Notes: generated by a model not told the origin, from the letters alone. 43,963 bases of DNA from Algoriphagus sp. AGSA1 (GCF_021390545.1 NZ_JAJUWR010000039.1:1-43963), one strand, 5' to 3'. Positions 32,784 through 42,047 are shown, counted from the stretch's first letter. A program made the numbers and translations.

Positions 32784-33806
32784 ATGAATAAATGTAAACT
32801 ATGTAAAAGCTCCAATGCGGTCAAAAAAGGATCGCATATTATACCTCATTTTCTTCTAAAGAAAATTGAAAATATTGATGGCTCAAAATTGAGAGATATG
32901 GAGTTAGGATTTACTCTTACTGCTACTGACTCAAAGGTTCATTTCGGAAGAGCTGTACCTCCTGAAAAATTAGAAAAGGTATTAGGAAAAATAGAAGAAA
33001 GTGACATAGAAAATAATAACCATCCTATGATACTTGATTATATTTTTTGTAGCAACTGTGAAATAAGATTTTCAAACATTGAATCGATTTATTCTATAGG
33101 TTTGTCAAAACCTATAAATTCAAATAATGAATCTGGAAATAGCGGAGTAATTTCAATATTATTTTGGGTTAGTGTGTTTTGGAGACTTTCAATTATTTAT
33201 CCTAAAATATTCTCAAAAAAAGAGATTGAGTTTATGAGAAAATCATTAGATAGATTTTTAACATCCAATGGAGAAGAAATTAATGAAAAAGGAATAATTG
33301 AAAGTCATACATTCGAAAAAATAGGATTACGGATTTTAAAATCTGTTCTTAATGATACTGATGCTTCACATCATATGATTCATCCACGATTTAAATATCC
33401 ATACTCTATGATTATTCATGACATGGTGATAACTCTTGCGTTTTCAAACAATTTTAGTATTTACAAAAACAGTAATTTATTTGGATTATCTAATGAGATA
33501 TTAGAATCTTCTCCTACTTTACCAAGTGGCAACGAAAAATTAAATCCATTAGACTCTTCAATATTAAGGTCTATGAATTTGGAAGTAGTCAATACTAGTG
33601 TCAGGCAAAGAGTTAAATCCTTTAATTCTATATTAAATGAAATTCACGTAAGACTTGGAGGAAGAGGAAATACTATGCCTACAGATATAAAAAGTCTAAT
33701 ATGGAGCCATATGGCAAATAAAGAGAATGAAAAGGCAAAACAATTCACATTAGAAGACTTTTACGATTCTGTAATCGAAGTGTTCAAAAACCATATCATA
33801 GAGTAA
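32784..33806 (+). CDS. HNH-like zinc-binding protein with SHIIP motif
   Basis: 340 residues. The N-terminus CKLCKSSNAVKKGSHIIPHF (C4, C7, H18) and the second cluster IFCSNCEIRFSNIES (C89, C92, E93) match a family recognised by C-x2-C, SHIIPxF and C-x2-CE. These residues resemble an HNH/His-Me finger site stabilised by zinc. The remaining 240 residues are AT-rich and have no known motif. Proteins with this N-terminus occur next to restriction genes, so a DNA- or RNA-cutting role is plausible but unproven. Nine bases after the zinc-ribbon gene and seven before the DUF262 gene. Confidence 0.65.
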   Translation: MNKCKLCKSSNAVKKGSHIIPHFLLKKIENIDGSKLRDMELGFTLTATDSKVHFGRAVPPEKLEKVLGKIEESDIENNNHPMILDYIFCSNCEIRFSNIESIYSIGLSKPINSNNESGNSGVISILFWVSVFWRLSIIYPKIFSKKEIEFMRKSLDRFLTSNGEEINEKGIIESHTFEKIGLRILKSVLNDTDASHHMIHPRFKYPYSMIIHDMVITLAFSNNFSIYKNSNLFGLSNEILESSPTLPSGNEKLNPLDSSILRSMNLEVVNTSVRQRVKSFNSILNEIHVRLGGRGNTMPTDIKSLIWSHMANKENEKAKQFTLEDFYDSVIEVFKNHIIE

Positions 33807-33813
33807 TATTGTT

Positions 33814-36342
33814 ATGAAAGCCACAGAACTCCAAATAATCAATTTTTTACAAGCACCTAAAGTCCAATTTGTAATTCCTATTTATCAGAGAAATTACGAT
33901 TGGACTATTTCTGAATGTCGGGAACTACTGAAAGATATCATTCAGGTTTCCCAAGAGAACAGACCCTCCCACTTTATCGGAAGTATAGTCTTTATTCATG
34001 ACGGGGTTTATAGCTCCAGTAATGAGGTAAAGGAATTGGTGATTATTGACGGTCAACAGCGGTTGACTACTATAAATATTCTCTATGTTGCTCTATACCG
34101 ATTTGCAAAGGAAAATGGAATCGCCAATGATGCGAATATGGTATTTGATATGTTCCTGACGAATCAATATGTACAAAAAGAAACATCTAAACTAAAGCTG
34201 AAGCAAACGGATCGGAATGGGGATGCATTTAAAGCTATTCTTTATGGAAATGAGAAATCTTTCCCTGAATACTCCAATGTAAAAGAGAACTTCACTTTTT
34301 TCAGCGGGGAGATCACTTCAGAGAATTTCCATACCATATTGGATGGTTTAAATCGATTGATTTTTGTAGAAGTTTCCTTGGAACGCGGGAAAGACGATCC
34401 GCAGCGGATTTTTGAAAGCTTGAATTCCACAGGCTTGGATCTTTCCCAATCTGACTTGATCCGGAATTTCATTTTAATGGACTTACCTCCTATTTCGCAG
34501 AACAAAATATTTGAGTCCATTTGGAGTCCTATAGAAGAAAACGCAAAAGATCTGGCTAAGAAAACGTCGTTGGTTTCTGACTTTATCAGGGATTATCTGA
34601 CTCTTAAAAACAAGAAGATTCCGAACAAGAATAAGGTTTACCAAGAATTCAAAATTCTGTTCTGCGACAAAAATCAAGATGGATTCCACCAAGAATTAGA
34701 GGACATCAAATCACTTTCTGTTCATTACAAAAAGCTTGTCAACCCATCCACAGTGGCAGATAAACAAGTCCGGAAAGAGCTTGAATATATCAATAGACTT
34801 GAAATCAACGTCGCCTACCCTTTTTTACTGCAGGTGTTTGAAGATTTGGAGAATGGATTGATCGAAACTCCAGAGCTTGTTTCTATTTTGAAGTTGATCC
34901 AAAGTTTTGCCTGGAGAAGGTTTATTGTCGGCCTACCTACTAATTCCCTCAATAAAGTCTTTATGACTTTGTATTCAGAAATCGATACAGAAGACTATGT
35001 AGAATCCATAGAGAAAGCCCTGATGCGCAAAGGTGGTAGTTCAAAATTCCCAACCAATGATGATATCAGATTGGCTTTGAAAGACAAAGACCTTTACAAT
35101 ATCCAGTCAAAAAACAGATCCTATTTCTTCGAATTACTGGAAAACTACAATAACAAGGAATATGTGGATACCTCAAACGAGGCAATCACCATAGAGCACA
35201 TTTTCCCTAGAACTCCCACAGATGAATGGAAATCACAGCTGACAAGAGAGCAATTTGCTGAGTTTAAGGATAAGTATCTTAATACCATTGCCAATCTTAC
35301 GCTGTCTGGCAACAATGGAGCACTTAGCAATAAGTCTTTCCTGGAGAAGAAAACCATGAATGTGGACGGAAATGAGCAAGGTTATATTCACAGCAGGCTT
35401 TGGCTCAACTCCTATCTTCAGAAACTTGAAGAATGGACGATTCCACATTTAGAGCAAAGATTTGAAATCATCTACGAACGATTTCTAAAAATCTGGAAAT
35501 TGCCTGAAGTTATAGTCTTTGAAGATCAAAGCGATGAGGAACAAAATATCTTTGACGCTGAAAAACCAACATTTAAAAAGTTAGGATACTTTATTTTTGA
35601 AAACAATAAAATTGAAGAGGATGCCATTGCACAGATGTATTTCTATGTGCTCAGAAGCCTTTTCAAGAAAAACTCAGAAGTAATGGTAAGCGGTCAGGAA
35701 ATTTTGAAAATAACCCGAAACCAAACTGACTTTAGAGAAGCAAAGGAATTAGATAATGGTTGGTTTTTCGAATCCAATATTGATAGTAATTCGAAATTCA
35801 GCATTTTGAAAAAATTGCTTTCACTCTTCGAGATGGAAGAGGAGCTGATCATAAAATATCAAACTGGGCCAACAAATAATGGTGAAACGGGAAAGGCAGG
35901 ATTGCATAAAAAATTCTGGCAACAGTTATTACCGCAAATCCAAGGATCATCTTTATTTGAAAATATAAAGCCAAATAAAGATCATTGGCTTAATGCTGGC
36001 TCTGGAGTTACTGGAGTTGCTTACTGTTTAGTAATCACCAAATCTTGTTCTAGAGTTGAACTTGACATAATGACGTCAAATAAGGATCTTAACAAATCCT
36101 ATTACCGACAACTTTTCAATAAAAAAGATGCTATTGAGGAAAAATTTGGGCATTCTTTAGAATGGCAGGAATTACCTGATAAAAAGATGTGCAGAATTAA
36201 GTGTGAACTGGATGGATTGGATTTCTTCAATCAAGAGGAATGGCCAAAAAGAAATGAATTTTTCGTAGAGATGCTTCCCAAATTTCAGCAGGCCTTTGAT
36301 CCTTATATTAAGGGATTAACCAATAGAAATAATGACATTTGA
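33814..36342 (+). CDS. GmrSD-type DUF262/DUF1524/DUF4268 restriction protein
   Basis: 842 residues. DUF262 (about 5-230): IPIYQRNYDW (21-30), DGQQR (79-83) and RIFESLNSTGLDLSQSDLIRN, a ParB-like NTPase-associated region. DUF1524 (about 400-545): TIEHIFPRTP (H462) and later NLTLSGNNGALSN, the His-Me finger nuclease. DUF4268 (about 695-835): KKFWQQLLPQ, SGVTGVAYCLV, RVELDI and NEFFVEMLPKF. The first two domains are the GmrS-GmrD fusion of type IV systems that cut modified DNA; DUF4268 may add recognition. Likely functional by motif content. The next gene starts one base after this stop. Confidence 0.88.
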   Translation: MKATELQIINFLQAPKVQFVIPIYQRNYDWTISECRELLKDIIQVSQENRPSHFIGSIVFIHDGVYSSSNEVKELVIIDGQQRLTTINILYVALYRFAKENGIANDANMVFDMFLTNQYVQKETSKLKLKQTDRNGDAFKAILYGNEKSFPEYSNVKENFTFFSGEITSENFHTILDGLNRLIFVEVSLERGKDDPQRIFESLNSTGLDLSQSDLIRNFILMDLPPISQNKIFESIWSPIEENAKDLAKKTSLVSDFIRDYLTLKNKKIPNKNKVYQEFKILFCDKNQDGFHQELEDIKSLSVHYKKLVNPSTVADKQVRKELEYINRLEINVAYPFLLQVFEDLENGLIETPELVSILKLIQSFAWRRFIVGLPTNSLNKVFMTLYSEIDTEDYVESIEKALMRKGGSSKFPTNDDIRLALKDKDLYNIQSKNRSYFFELLENYNNKEYVDTSNEAITIEHIFPRTPTDEWKSQLTREQFAEFKDKYLNTIANLTLSGNNGALSNKSFLEKKTMNVDGNEQGYIHSRLWLNSYLQKLEEWTIPHLEQRFEIIYERFLKIWKLPEVIVFEDQSDEEQNIFDAEKPTFKKLGYFIFENNKIEEDAIAQMYFYVLRSLFKKNSEVMVSGQEILKITRNQTDFREAKELDNGWFFESNIDSNSKFSILKKLLSLFEMEEELIIKYQTGPTNNGETGKAGLHKKFWQQLLPQIQGSSLFENIKPNKDHWLNAGSGVTGVAYCLVITKSCSRVELDIMTSNKDLNKSYYRQLFNKKDAIEEKFGHSLEWQELPDKKMCRIKCELDGLDFFNQEEWPKRNEFFVEMLPKFQQAFDPYIKGLTNRNNDI

Positions 36343-36343
36343 T

Positions 36344-36877
36344 ATGATAACTGTAAAACACCGATTTTCAAATCATACAATCAGGCCTGATACCGAGACT
36401 TTGATACTTGGAACATTTAACCCTGAAACATCAGGTAATAACGCAGATTTTTTCTATGGAAGAACTAGGAATTATTTATGGAGGCTGTTACCTACAGCTT
36501 TTGGTGAGGATGATCTAAAAGGTGCCCCCAAGGCTGAGAAATTGGACTTCATTAAAAAATTCAAAATCGATTTGATTGATTTAATGGAAGAGATAAAAGT
36601 TGAGGAAGGTCAAGAAGCTAATTATGATGATGTGTATATAGACAATAAGGTTAGCATCTGGCAGAACGTAATTGGTGAAATAGATAAGTTGCCAAATCTG
36701 AAGCTTGTTTGCTTCACAAGAAAGACCTTTACTGGTATTCCAAATATGAAAGAACATGTGGACGAGATAATGGCTTATTGCGAAGTAAGAGGAATACTCT
36801 TCAAAGCTATGACCACGCCAGCACGTTTTTACAGTAATGATAAACAAACTGAGTGGACAATTTCTCTGAAAAATTAA
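36344..36877 (+). CDS. Uracil-DNA-glycosylase-superfamily-like protein
   Basis: 177 residues from MITVKHRF (36344); a start at 36332 overlapping the upstream gene is also possible. TETLILGTFNPETSGNNADFFYGRTRNYLWRLLPTAF matches the family's early strand and the glycine-rich loop plus GRxRNxxW seen in UDG-fold proteins of this type. Later KLVCFTRKTFTGIPNM. The fold recognises a base in duplex DNA, but a catalytic assignment is not possible from this. Directly downstream of the GmrSD-like gene, it may repair or sense modified DNA for the same system (inference). Confidence 0.55.
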   Translation: MITVKHRFSNHTIRPDTETLILGTFNPETSGNNADFFYGRTRNYLWRLLPTAFGEDDLKGAPKAEKLDFIKKFKIDLIDLMEEIKVEEGQEANYDDVYIDNKVSIWQNVIGEIDKLPNLKLVCFTRKTFTGIPNMKEHVDEIMAYCEVRGILFKAMTTPARFYSNDKQTEWTISLKN

Positions 36878-36915
36878 ATACTTGGGAAATTTCAGTATAC
36901 AATTAATTAAAATGA

Positions 36916-37653
36916 ACATGGCAGTATTCAGAAATTTCTAAGCGACAATTTGAATATATTGACAGTACTTTCAATGCGCAGCTATTCAATAGAGAAATAA
37001 ATGATCTTCCAGAGAATTCTACAATAACATTTAATGAAAAAGTCATAACTTCAGAATTTAGCATAGAATTACAGCTAGTACGTCGTAATATTAGATTTTC
37101 CAAATGTACATTTAACGAACCAATTTATATAAATGCTAGTGATTCTAAAATATTAATATATGGAAACACTGTAAATGAAGTTGGATTAAATACTTTAGTA
37201 CTCTCAATTAATGGGGCAAGAAACTCGATATTTTTTAATAATATAGAGGGAGTATATACAACTTTAGAGGGAATAATTGGTCAGGGCAATAATCTTTCAA
37301 TCGGAATGTCAAGTAGTTTTTCATTAGCTATTTCTAGTTGTTCTTTTTCAAATTTTAAAATTTATAGTTGCAAAAATTTACTCGAACTTTCATTAGACAC
37401 TTTAAATATTAATAAATTTGTAATCGTTTCTACTCAGATAAATGAAAAAATATTTATTCAAGAGTGTGAAATATCAGAAATTGAATTTTCACAGGCAAAA
37501 TATATACTAATAATGCCAGTTTGGAATTGATAGAACTAAAAGAACTTAATATACTAAGTTCAAATTTCAAGAAAGTTTGGATTTCAATTAACCATTCACA
37601 TGAGAATATTAGATCAATAAATTTTCAACCAGTAAGAAGTCTTAAAATAATAG
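36916..37653 (+). pseudogene. Beta-helix-like gene without start, frameshifted and cut by IS21-family element
   Basis: A 205-codon open frame (36916-37530) reads TWQYSEISKRQFEYIDSTFN at the start and repeats of the type ISSCSFSNFKIYSCKNLLEL and FIQECEISEIEFSQ, as in right-handed beta-helix or pentapeptide-like proteins. There is no ATG before residue 131 and a stop lies just upstream. Around 37505 the frame shifts: a second frame continues ASLELIELKELNILSSNFKK to the IS end at 37653. Extremely AT-rich. So a missing 5' end, a frameshift and an insertion are all visible. Original function unknown. Confidence 0.6.
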
Positions 37654-37655
37654 TG

Positions 37656-37836
37656 GATATTCCGGAGCATGCTGACCCCTCCAGTCCGGAGAGTTTTTAA
37701 GTAGTGAAAGTGCCTTTACAGGCTGGATTCGACTGACATTCCGGCGCATGTTGACCCCTCTAAGATAGATTTTCGGTGATATTCCGGAGCATGTTGACCC
37801 CCTGATGGTTGATATTCCGGAGTATGTTGACCCCTC
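37656..37836 (+). repeat. Four left-end repeats of the IS21 element
   Basis: Copies of GATATTCCGGAGCATGTTGACCCC-type sequence start at 37656, 37735, 37778 and 37811, all in the same orientation, with up to three differences. They are probable IstA binding sites, a hallmark of IS21-like elements. Confidence 0.8.
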
Positions 37837-37893
37837 TGATCGATGGTTTTGGTTTTTTAGCGGACATTTTCGATAACCGCTAACTATAATCCA

Positions 37894-39483
37894 ATGGCTG
37901 GAAAACCTAAACCTATGAGTCAGATAAAACAAATGATCATACTTAACAGGCAGGGAAAGGGAGTCAAAACAATCGCCCGTATGCTGGATATCAGTAAGAA
38001 TACCGTCAAGACTTATCTTTTTAAGCTCGATAAACTACTGACAGCCAATCTGTCAAAAAAGCTTACCACCGAGACATTGCTAAGCCTTGACGAGCCTGAA
38101 TTATATAGGCTTTTCCATCCCGGAAACCCTTCTTATAAAGATTCACGGTATGAATACTTCAAAGCCAACCTTGGGTATTATCTAAAAGAGCTGGAAAAGA
38201 CGGGAGTGACCAAAGCCGTTCTGTGGGAAGAATACAGGCAGTCCATTCCGGACGGATACAGCTACTCCCAATTCTGTTTCCACCTTGACCAGCAGCAGAC
38301 TGCAAAAGGGAAGCCTTCCATGATTCTGGCCCACAAACCCGCAGAAAAGCTCTACATGGATTTTGCGGGAAAGACAATTCACTACGTCGACAGGGAAACA
38401 GGGGAAGTCATAGCCTGCCAGCTTTTTGTTGCCTGCCTGCCCTTCTCGGATTATGCTTTTGCCATGGCTGTGCCATCCCAGAGTACATCCGACTTCCTTT
38501 ATGCGCTCAGTAGATGCATGGAAGACCTGGGCGGTGTACCACAACTTCTTGTTCCCGACAACCTGAAGGCAGCTGTGGTTAAAGCCGACCGGTACGAACC
38601 TGATATCAACCAGGCCCTTGAGGATTTTGCCAACCACTACGGAACAGCAGTGTTACCTGCGCGGGCAAGAAAACCCCAGGACAAAGCTTTGGTGGAAAAC
38701 CAGGTCAGGATCCTGTACTCAAGGGTATATGCCAAGCTCAGGAACATGCAGTTCTTTGATCTTACTGCCCTCAACGGGGCAATCAGAACGAAGGTAAAGT
38801 CCCACAACCAGACAAGGATGCAGAAGAAGCCATACTGCCGGGAAGAGAAGTTTCTTGCAGATGAAAAGGCCCTGCTGGGAGATCTTCCTGCTGAGCGTTT
38901 TGAGCTCAGGAGTTATTCAGTGCTTACAGTCGCCAAAAACAACCACGTCTATCTGTCTGCCGACAAACACTACTACAGCGTCCCCCACATATTGATGGGC
39001 AACAAAGTAAAAGTGGCCTATACCAGATCCATGGTTTTTATATACCATGAAGGCAAAAAAGTGGCGGTCCATTCCAGAAGCTTCAAGACCGGGGCTTACT
39101 CCACGGTCAAAGAACACCTCTGTTCCCATCACCAACACTACCGGGACCGGAGTCCGGAGTATTACAGAAACCTGTCTGCGAAGGTGTCAAAGGTTCTGTA
39201 TGAGTATGTATGTCTGCTTTTTGAGCAGAACAGATATCCCGAGCAACTCTACCGGTCCTGTGACGGACTGCTTGCCCTGGCAAGAAAATCCGATACGGAG
39301 GTATTGGAAAAAGCGTGTAAAACGGCCATGGAGAACGGGATATTCTCCTACAAATTCATCAAAAACATCATCGAAAACCATATGGAAGACGAATCTGTCC
39401 ACAATAACAATACAGCGCTGCCCAAACACCGGAACTTAAGGGGAAAAGCATATTACAGTAACCAACAGACAATTAAATTTTAA
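37894..39483 (+). CDS. istA: IS21-family transposase IstA
   Basis: 529 residues. N-terminal helix-turn-helix (RQGKGVKTIARMLDISKNTVKTYL, about 20-43), then the DDE catalytic core: D156 in YMDFAGK, D222 in VPDNLKAA and E268 in QDKALVENQV. The C-terminal domain has HYYSVPHILMGNKVKV. It cuts and joins element ends. More GC-rich than the flanking genes, supporting arrival from elsewhere. Intact length. Confidence 0.93.
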   Translation: MAGKPKPMSQIKQMIILNRQGKGVKTIARMLDISKNTVKTYLFKLDKLLTANLSKKLTTETLLSLDEPELYRLFHPGNPSYKDSRYEYFKANLGYYLKELEKTGVTKAVLWEEYRQSIPDGYSYSQFCFHLDQQQTAKGKPSMILAHKPAEKLYMDFAGKTIHYVDRETGEVIACQLFVACLPFSDYAFAMAVPSQSTSDFLYALSRCMEDLGGVPQLLVPDNLKAAVVKADRYEPDINQALEDFANHYGTAVLPARARKPQDKALVENQVRILYSRVYAKLRNMQFFDLTALNGAIRTKVKSHNQTRMQKKPYCREEKFLADEKALLGDLPAERFELRSYSVLTVAKNNHVYLSADKHYYSVPHILMGNKVKVAYTRSMVFIYHEGKKVAVHSRSFKTGAYSTVKEHLCSHHQHYRDRSPEYYRNLSAKVSKVLYEYVCLLFEQNRYPEQLYRSCDGLLALARKSDTEVLEKACKTAMENGIFSYKFIKNIIENHMEDESVHNNNTALPKHRNLRGKAYYSNQQTIKF

Positions 39484-40211
39484 TGCCTATGACAAACCAG
39501 ATCCAATCGCAGCTTGCCAGACTCAAGCTGCACGGCATGTCCAAAACATGGACGGCCCTCATGGAAACAAGAAAAAACCAAAGCCTCTCACTCGCTGAGG
39601 GTCTTGAACTGTTGCTGCAGGCCGAAGAGCTTGAAAGGGACAACAGAAGATTCAAAAGACTTGAAACCAATGCTGCATTCAGGTATAAAGCTTCCATAGA
39701 GGAGCTCAAACTGGACAAGGTAAGAGGTCTTGACGATGTGCTTCTCACCACCCTTGCAACAGGAGAGTTCATCAATAAAGGAGAGGCTGTCCTGATTACC
39801 GGGGCAACAGGATGCGGAAAAAGCTATATGGCTTCTGCGCTGGGACACCAGGCCTGTATTCTGGGATTTAAAGCAGCTTACTTCAACACACAGAAACTGA
39901 TGCTGAAAACCAAGATGGCCAGGCTGGAAGGGACAGTGATGAAGTTCTTTGACAAACTGGCCAAGACAGACCTGCTGATCATGGACGACTTTGGGCTGAC
40001 ACACTTGGAACAACAACAGCGAATAGATTTTATGGAAATGATTGAGGACAGACACGGGAAGAAATCAACGATAATCGTCAGTCAACTGCCCGTTTCGAGT
40101 TGGTATGATATCATCGGAGAAGAGACCATTGCTGATGCAATTCTTGACAGATTGGTCCACTCATCTTACAGGATCGAGCTAAAGGGGGAAAGTCTCAGAA
40201 AAAAAATGTAA
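39483..40211 (+). CDS. istB: IS21-family helper ATPase IstB
   Basis: 242 residues of the AAA+ IstB/DnaC family: Walker A GATGCGKS (107-114), Walker B LLIMDDFG, then ISTB-like DRHGKKSTIIVSQLPVSSWYDIIGE and DRLVHSSYRIEL with the sensor Arg. It selects target DNA and activates IstA. Its start overlaps the istA stop (TAATG), so translation is coupled. Confidence 0.95.
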   Translation: MPMTNQIQSQLARLKLHGMSKTWTALMETRKNQSLSLAEGLELLLQAEELERDNRRFKRLETNAAFRYKASIEELKLDKVRGLDDVLLTTLATGEFINKGEAVLITGATGCGKSYMASALGHQACILGFKAAYFNTQKLMLKTKMARLEGTVMKFFDKLAKTDLLIMDDFGLTHLEQQQRIDFMEMIEDRHGKKSTIIVSQLPVSSWYDIIGEETIADAILDRLVHSSYRIELKGESLRKKM

Positions 40212-40254
40212 AATTGTCAGCCTAACAGATTACAGTACCAAACCCATTTTTAGA

Positions 40255-40301
40255 GAGGTCAATATGCCCGGAACGGGGGTCAGTATTGTCCGGAATATCC
40301 A
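40255..40301 (-). repeat. Right-end inverted repeats of the IS21 element
   Basis: Two copies in inverse orientation: GTTCCGGGCATATTGACCTC (minus strand, 40274-40255) and TGGATATTCCGGACAATACT, then GACCCC (minus strand, 40301-40276). They mirror the left-end copies. Confidence 0.75.
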
Positions 40302-40639
40302 TCTAATCCCCACTAAACTACCCATAATCAGAATTCCTTAACTCCAATCTCGGCATTTCAACGCCCCTTTTTTCCTTACCTCTTTTACAAATAAAGTGAT
40401 TATTATAATCCTGTCCCCATTGTTGAACTACAAAATTATGGATTAATGATTTGAAACTCTTGAATATCACCAAGGAAAATAGGAATAATTCAATAAACGG
40501 TCGTTTTTTGAGACAGTGTTGGAAAAGGATTATCATATTCGAATTTACTTTGTTCGTAGTTTTAAAAATTGATCTAGGGAAAGAAAACAACTTTTAACCC
40601 TTTTACCTGCATCAACATCAGGTGGAAAAAAAAAATTAT
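40302..40639. other. gene-free AT-rich spacer right of IS21 element
   Basis: A minus-strand frame of 90 codons (40318-40590) has no recognisable domain and ends VEMPRLELRNSDYG. I do not accept it as a gene. No continuation of the beta-helix-like gene from the left side of the IS could be found here, which fits a rearrangement. Confidence 0.4.
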
Positions 40640-40669
40640 CCGTGAGATCAGCTCTCTCACGGTTTTTTT
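40640..40669. terminator. hairpin terminator downstream of the alpha/beta hydrolase gene
   Basis: CCGTGAGA (40640-40647) pairs with TCTCACGG (40655-40662). A T run follows on the plus strand and a long A run precedes it, so it can work both ways; for the minus-strand hydrolase gene (stop at 40687) it lies 18 bases downstream. Confidence 0.75.
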
Positions 40670-40686
40670 AAAGTACTTATGCTTTT

Positions 40687-41622
40687 TTACTTATCGATAA
40701 ATTGTATAATGATATCCATTAATTCTACATTTAAAGGTAGATCTGGCATAGAATAGGTCGCAATATTTTTCGATCTATCTAGTTCTGAATCTTTCAAAAT
40801 ATGATTCATTCCTTCAATTATCTGCTTTTTAGCCTCTTCATTTGCGTTTCCAAGTTTATCAGCATCGGAGACACCTATCTGAATGTCCGTGGTGCCTTGG
40901 ATTATTAAGGTTGGTATATCAAGCTTTGCAATTTCTTTTTGCGGGTCATATTTAAACCAAGAAATAATATAAGGCTGAATACTAGGGCGGAAAATCGAGT
41001 AAAGCATTTGAGGAACTTCTTCCGCTGTTTCTCCCTTTTCTAATTGTTCTATAATTGGTAGCGCTTGTTCTAATACCACAGGAGGTTGCGATTTAAATTG
41101 CTCCTTTATAGCCTCACCTGCCGGAATTCCAGCTCCTGCTATAGAGATGAATCTATCCGCCTGAGACTTGCCAGCTGCCAGCATTCCAATTAGTGATCCT
41201 TCGCTGTGACCAAGAATAATAATTTCTGAAAACCTTTTATCTTTTCTTAAGAATTCTACCCAACTCACCGCATCATCGACATAATTTTCAAAACGTAAAT
41301 CGATTTCCTTTAAACCTGAATCCTTACTTTCAGCTACTCCTCTTTTATCATATCTAACTGAAGCAATTCCATTTCCAAGTAATCCCTCTGCTAACATTTT
41401 CAAGTGATTATTTGTCATCATTGGATTATTACCATTTCTATCTGTCGGCCCTGAACCTGCAATAATTAAAACAACAGGAATTTTTTTACTGACATCAGGA
41501 CTAAGTAAAGCCCCCTCTATATTTCCTGTTTTGGTTTCAAGAGTAATCTCCTTATCACTTATTTGAGCAAGAAGGTTTCCGGCTAGCATTACCAGTGCTA
41601 GCGTGATAATTTTTAGTTTCAT
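40687..41622 (-). CDS. Secreted alpha/beta hydrolase (serine aminopeptidase S33-like)
   Basis: 311 residues. Signal peptide MKLKIITLALVMLAGNLLAQ. IAGSGPTDRNGNNPMMTNN is the oxyanion region, YDKRGVAES the conserved loop, GHSEGS the nucleophile elbow, GTTDIQI the acid and GMNHIL the His. It is probably a periplasmic esterase or hydrolase of the YqiA/S33 type; substrate unknown. It is a single gene followed by a terminator. Confidence 0.88.
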   Translation of the reverse strand: MKLKIITLALVMLAGNLLAQISDKEITLETKTGNIEGALLSPDVSKKIPVVLIIAGSGPTDRNGNNPMMTNNHLKMLAEGLLGNGIASVRYDKRGVAESKDSGLKEIDLRFENYVDDAVSWVEFLRKDKRFSEIIILGHSEGSLIGMLAAGKSQADRFISIAGAGIPAGEAIKEQFKSQPPVVLEQALPIIEQLEKGETAEEVPQMLYSIFRPSIQPYIISWFKYDPQKEIAKLDIPTLIIQGTTDIQIGVSDADKLGNANEEAKKQIIEGMNHILKDSELDRSKNIATYSMPDLPLNVELMDIIIQFIDK

Positions 41623-41738
41623 GTTTTTTAGTTGAGATTCAGATATTTTTCGAGCTAGATTTTAATTTCAAATGTAGGAGTCCAAGCATTAAAGCTTTTT
41701 ATGTTGCATTGGTTTCAATTTCAGCCGTACCTAGAAAT

Positions 41739-42047
41739 TTAACGAAATCGATTATTCACTAATAAGTTCGAACCAACAACAGAAACTATCAATCCTACTA
41801 TAGTCACTAACACAAATATTCCTACACTTAATTTCGGGTTTTCAAGCCAAATAGATACAGGAAATCCTATAAGGACAACACCCCCCATTAAACTAAAAAG
41901 CAGAGAGGCATAGAATGGCAAACCATTTTTCTCGGCATTTTCCCTTTCACTACTTGACAACCTACTATAACCCGCTAAAATATTTGGATACACTCTAACC
42001 ACTTGACCAATAATCAAATATAAAGTTCCCATTATTATAATGCCCAT
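41739..42047 (-). CDS. DUF3784 membrane protein
   Basis: 102 residues with three hydrophobic segments (about 1-20, 45-68, 72-95). YPNILAGYSRLSSSERENAEKNGLPFYASLLFSLMG is the DUF3784 pattern. Start could be MGIIIM (42047) or the next Met five residues on. Small inner-membrane protein of unknown function, occasionally found with immunity-like genes in other phyla. Upstream of the hydrolase gene on the same strand with a 116-base gap. Confidence 0.7.
   Translation of the reverse strand: MGIIIMGTLYLIIGQVVRVYPNILAGYSRLSSSERENAEKNGLPFYASLLFSLMGGVVLIGFPVSIWLENPKLSVGIFVLVTIVGLIVSVVGSNLLVNNRFR

Larger units (their letters stand above)
37654..40301 (+). mobile_element. Complete IS21-family insertion sequence
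   Basis: A 2,648-base element begins TGGATATTCCGGA and ends in the inverted copy TCCGGAATATCCA. It carries istA and istB in order, overlapping by one base (TAATG), and several internal copies of the terminal sequence at each end. Open frames are intact, so it may be active. No clear target-site duplication is visible: left flank ...AATAATAG, right flank TCTAATCC. This suggests a later deletion or rearrangement at one side. Confidence 0.9.

Noticed and set aside
37656..37836. Regularly repeated 24-26-base units that look like a CRISPR array
   Set aside because: Spacing is irregular and the units match the IS21 terminal repeat; they lie directly upstream of istA, and no cas gene is present.
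40318..40590. Minus-strand frame of 90 codons right of the IS21 element
   Set aside because: No recognised motif or signal and no conserved pattern; probably chance in AT-rich spacer.
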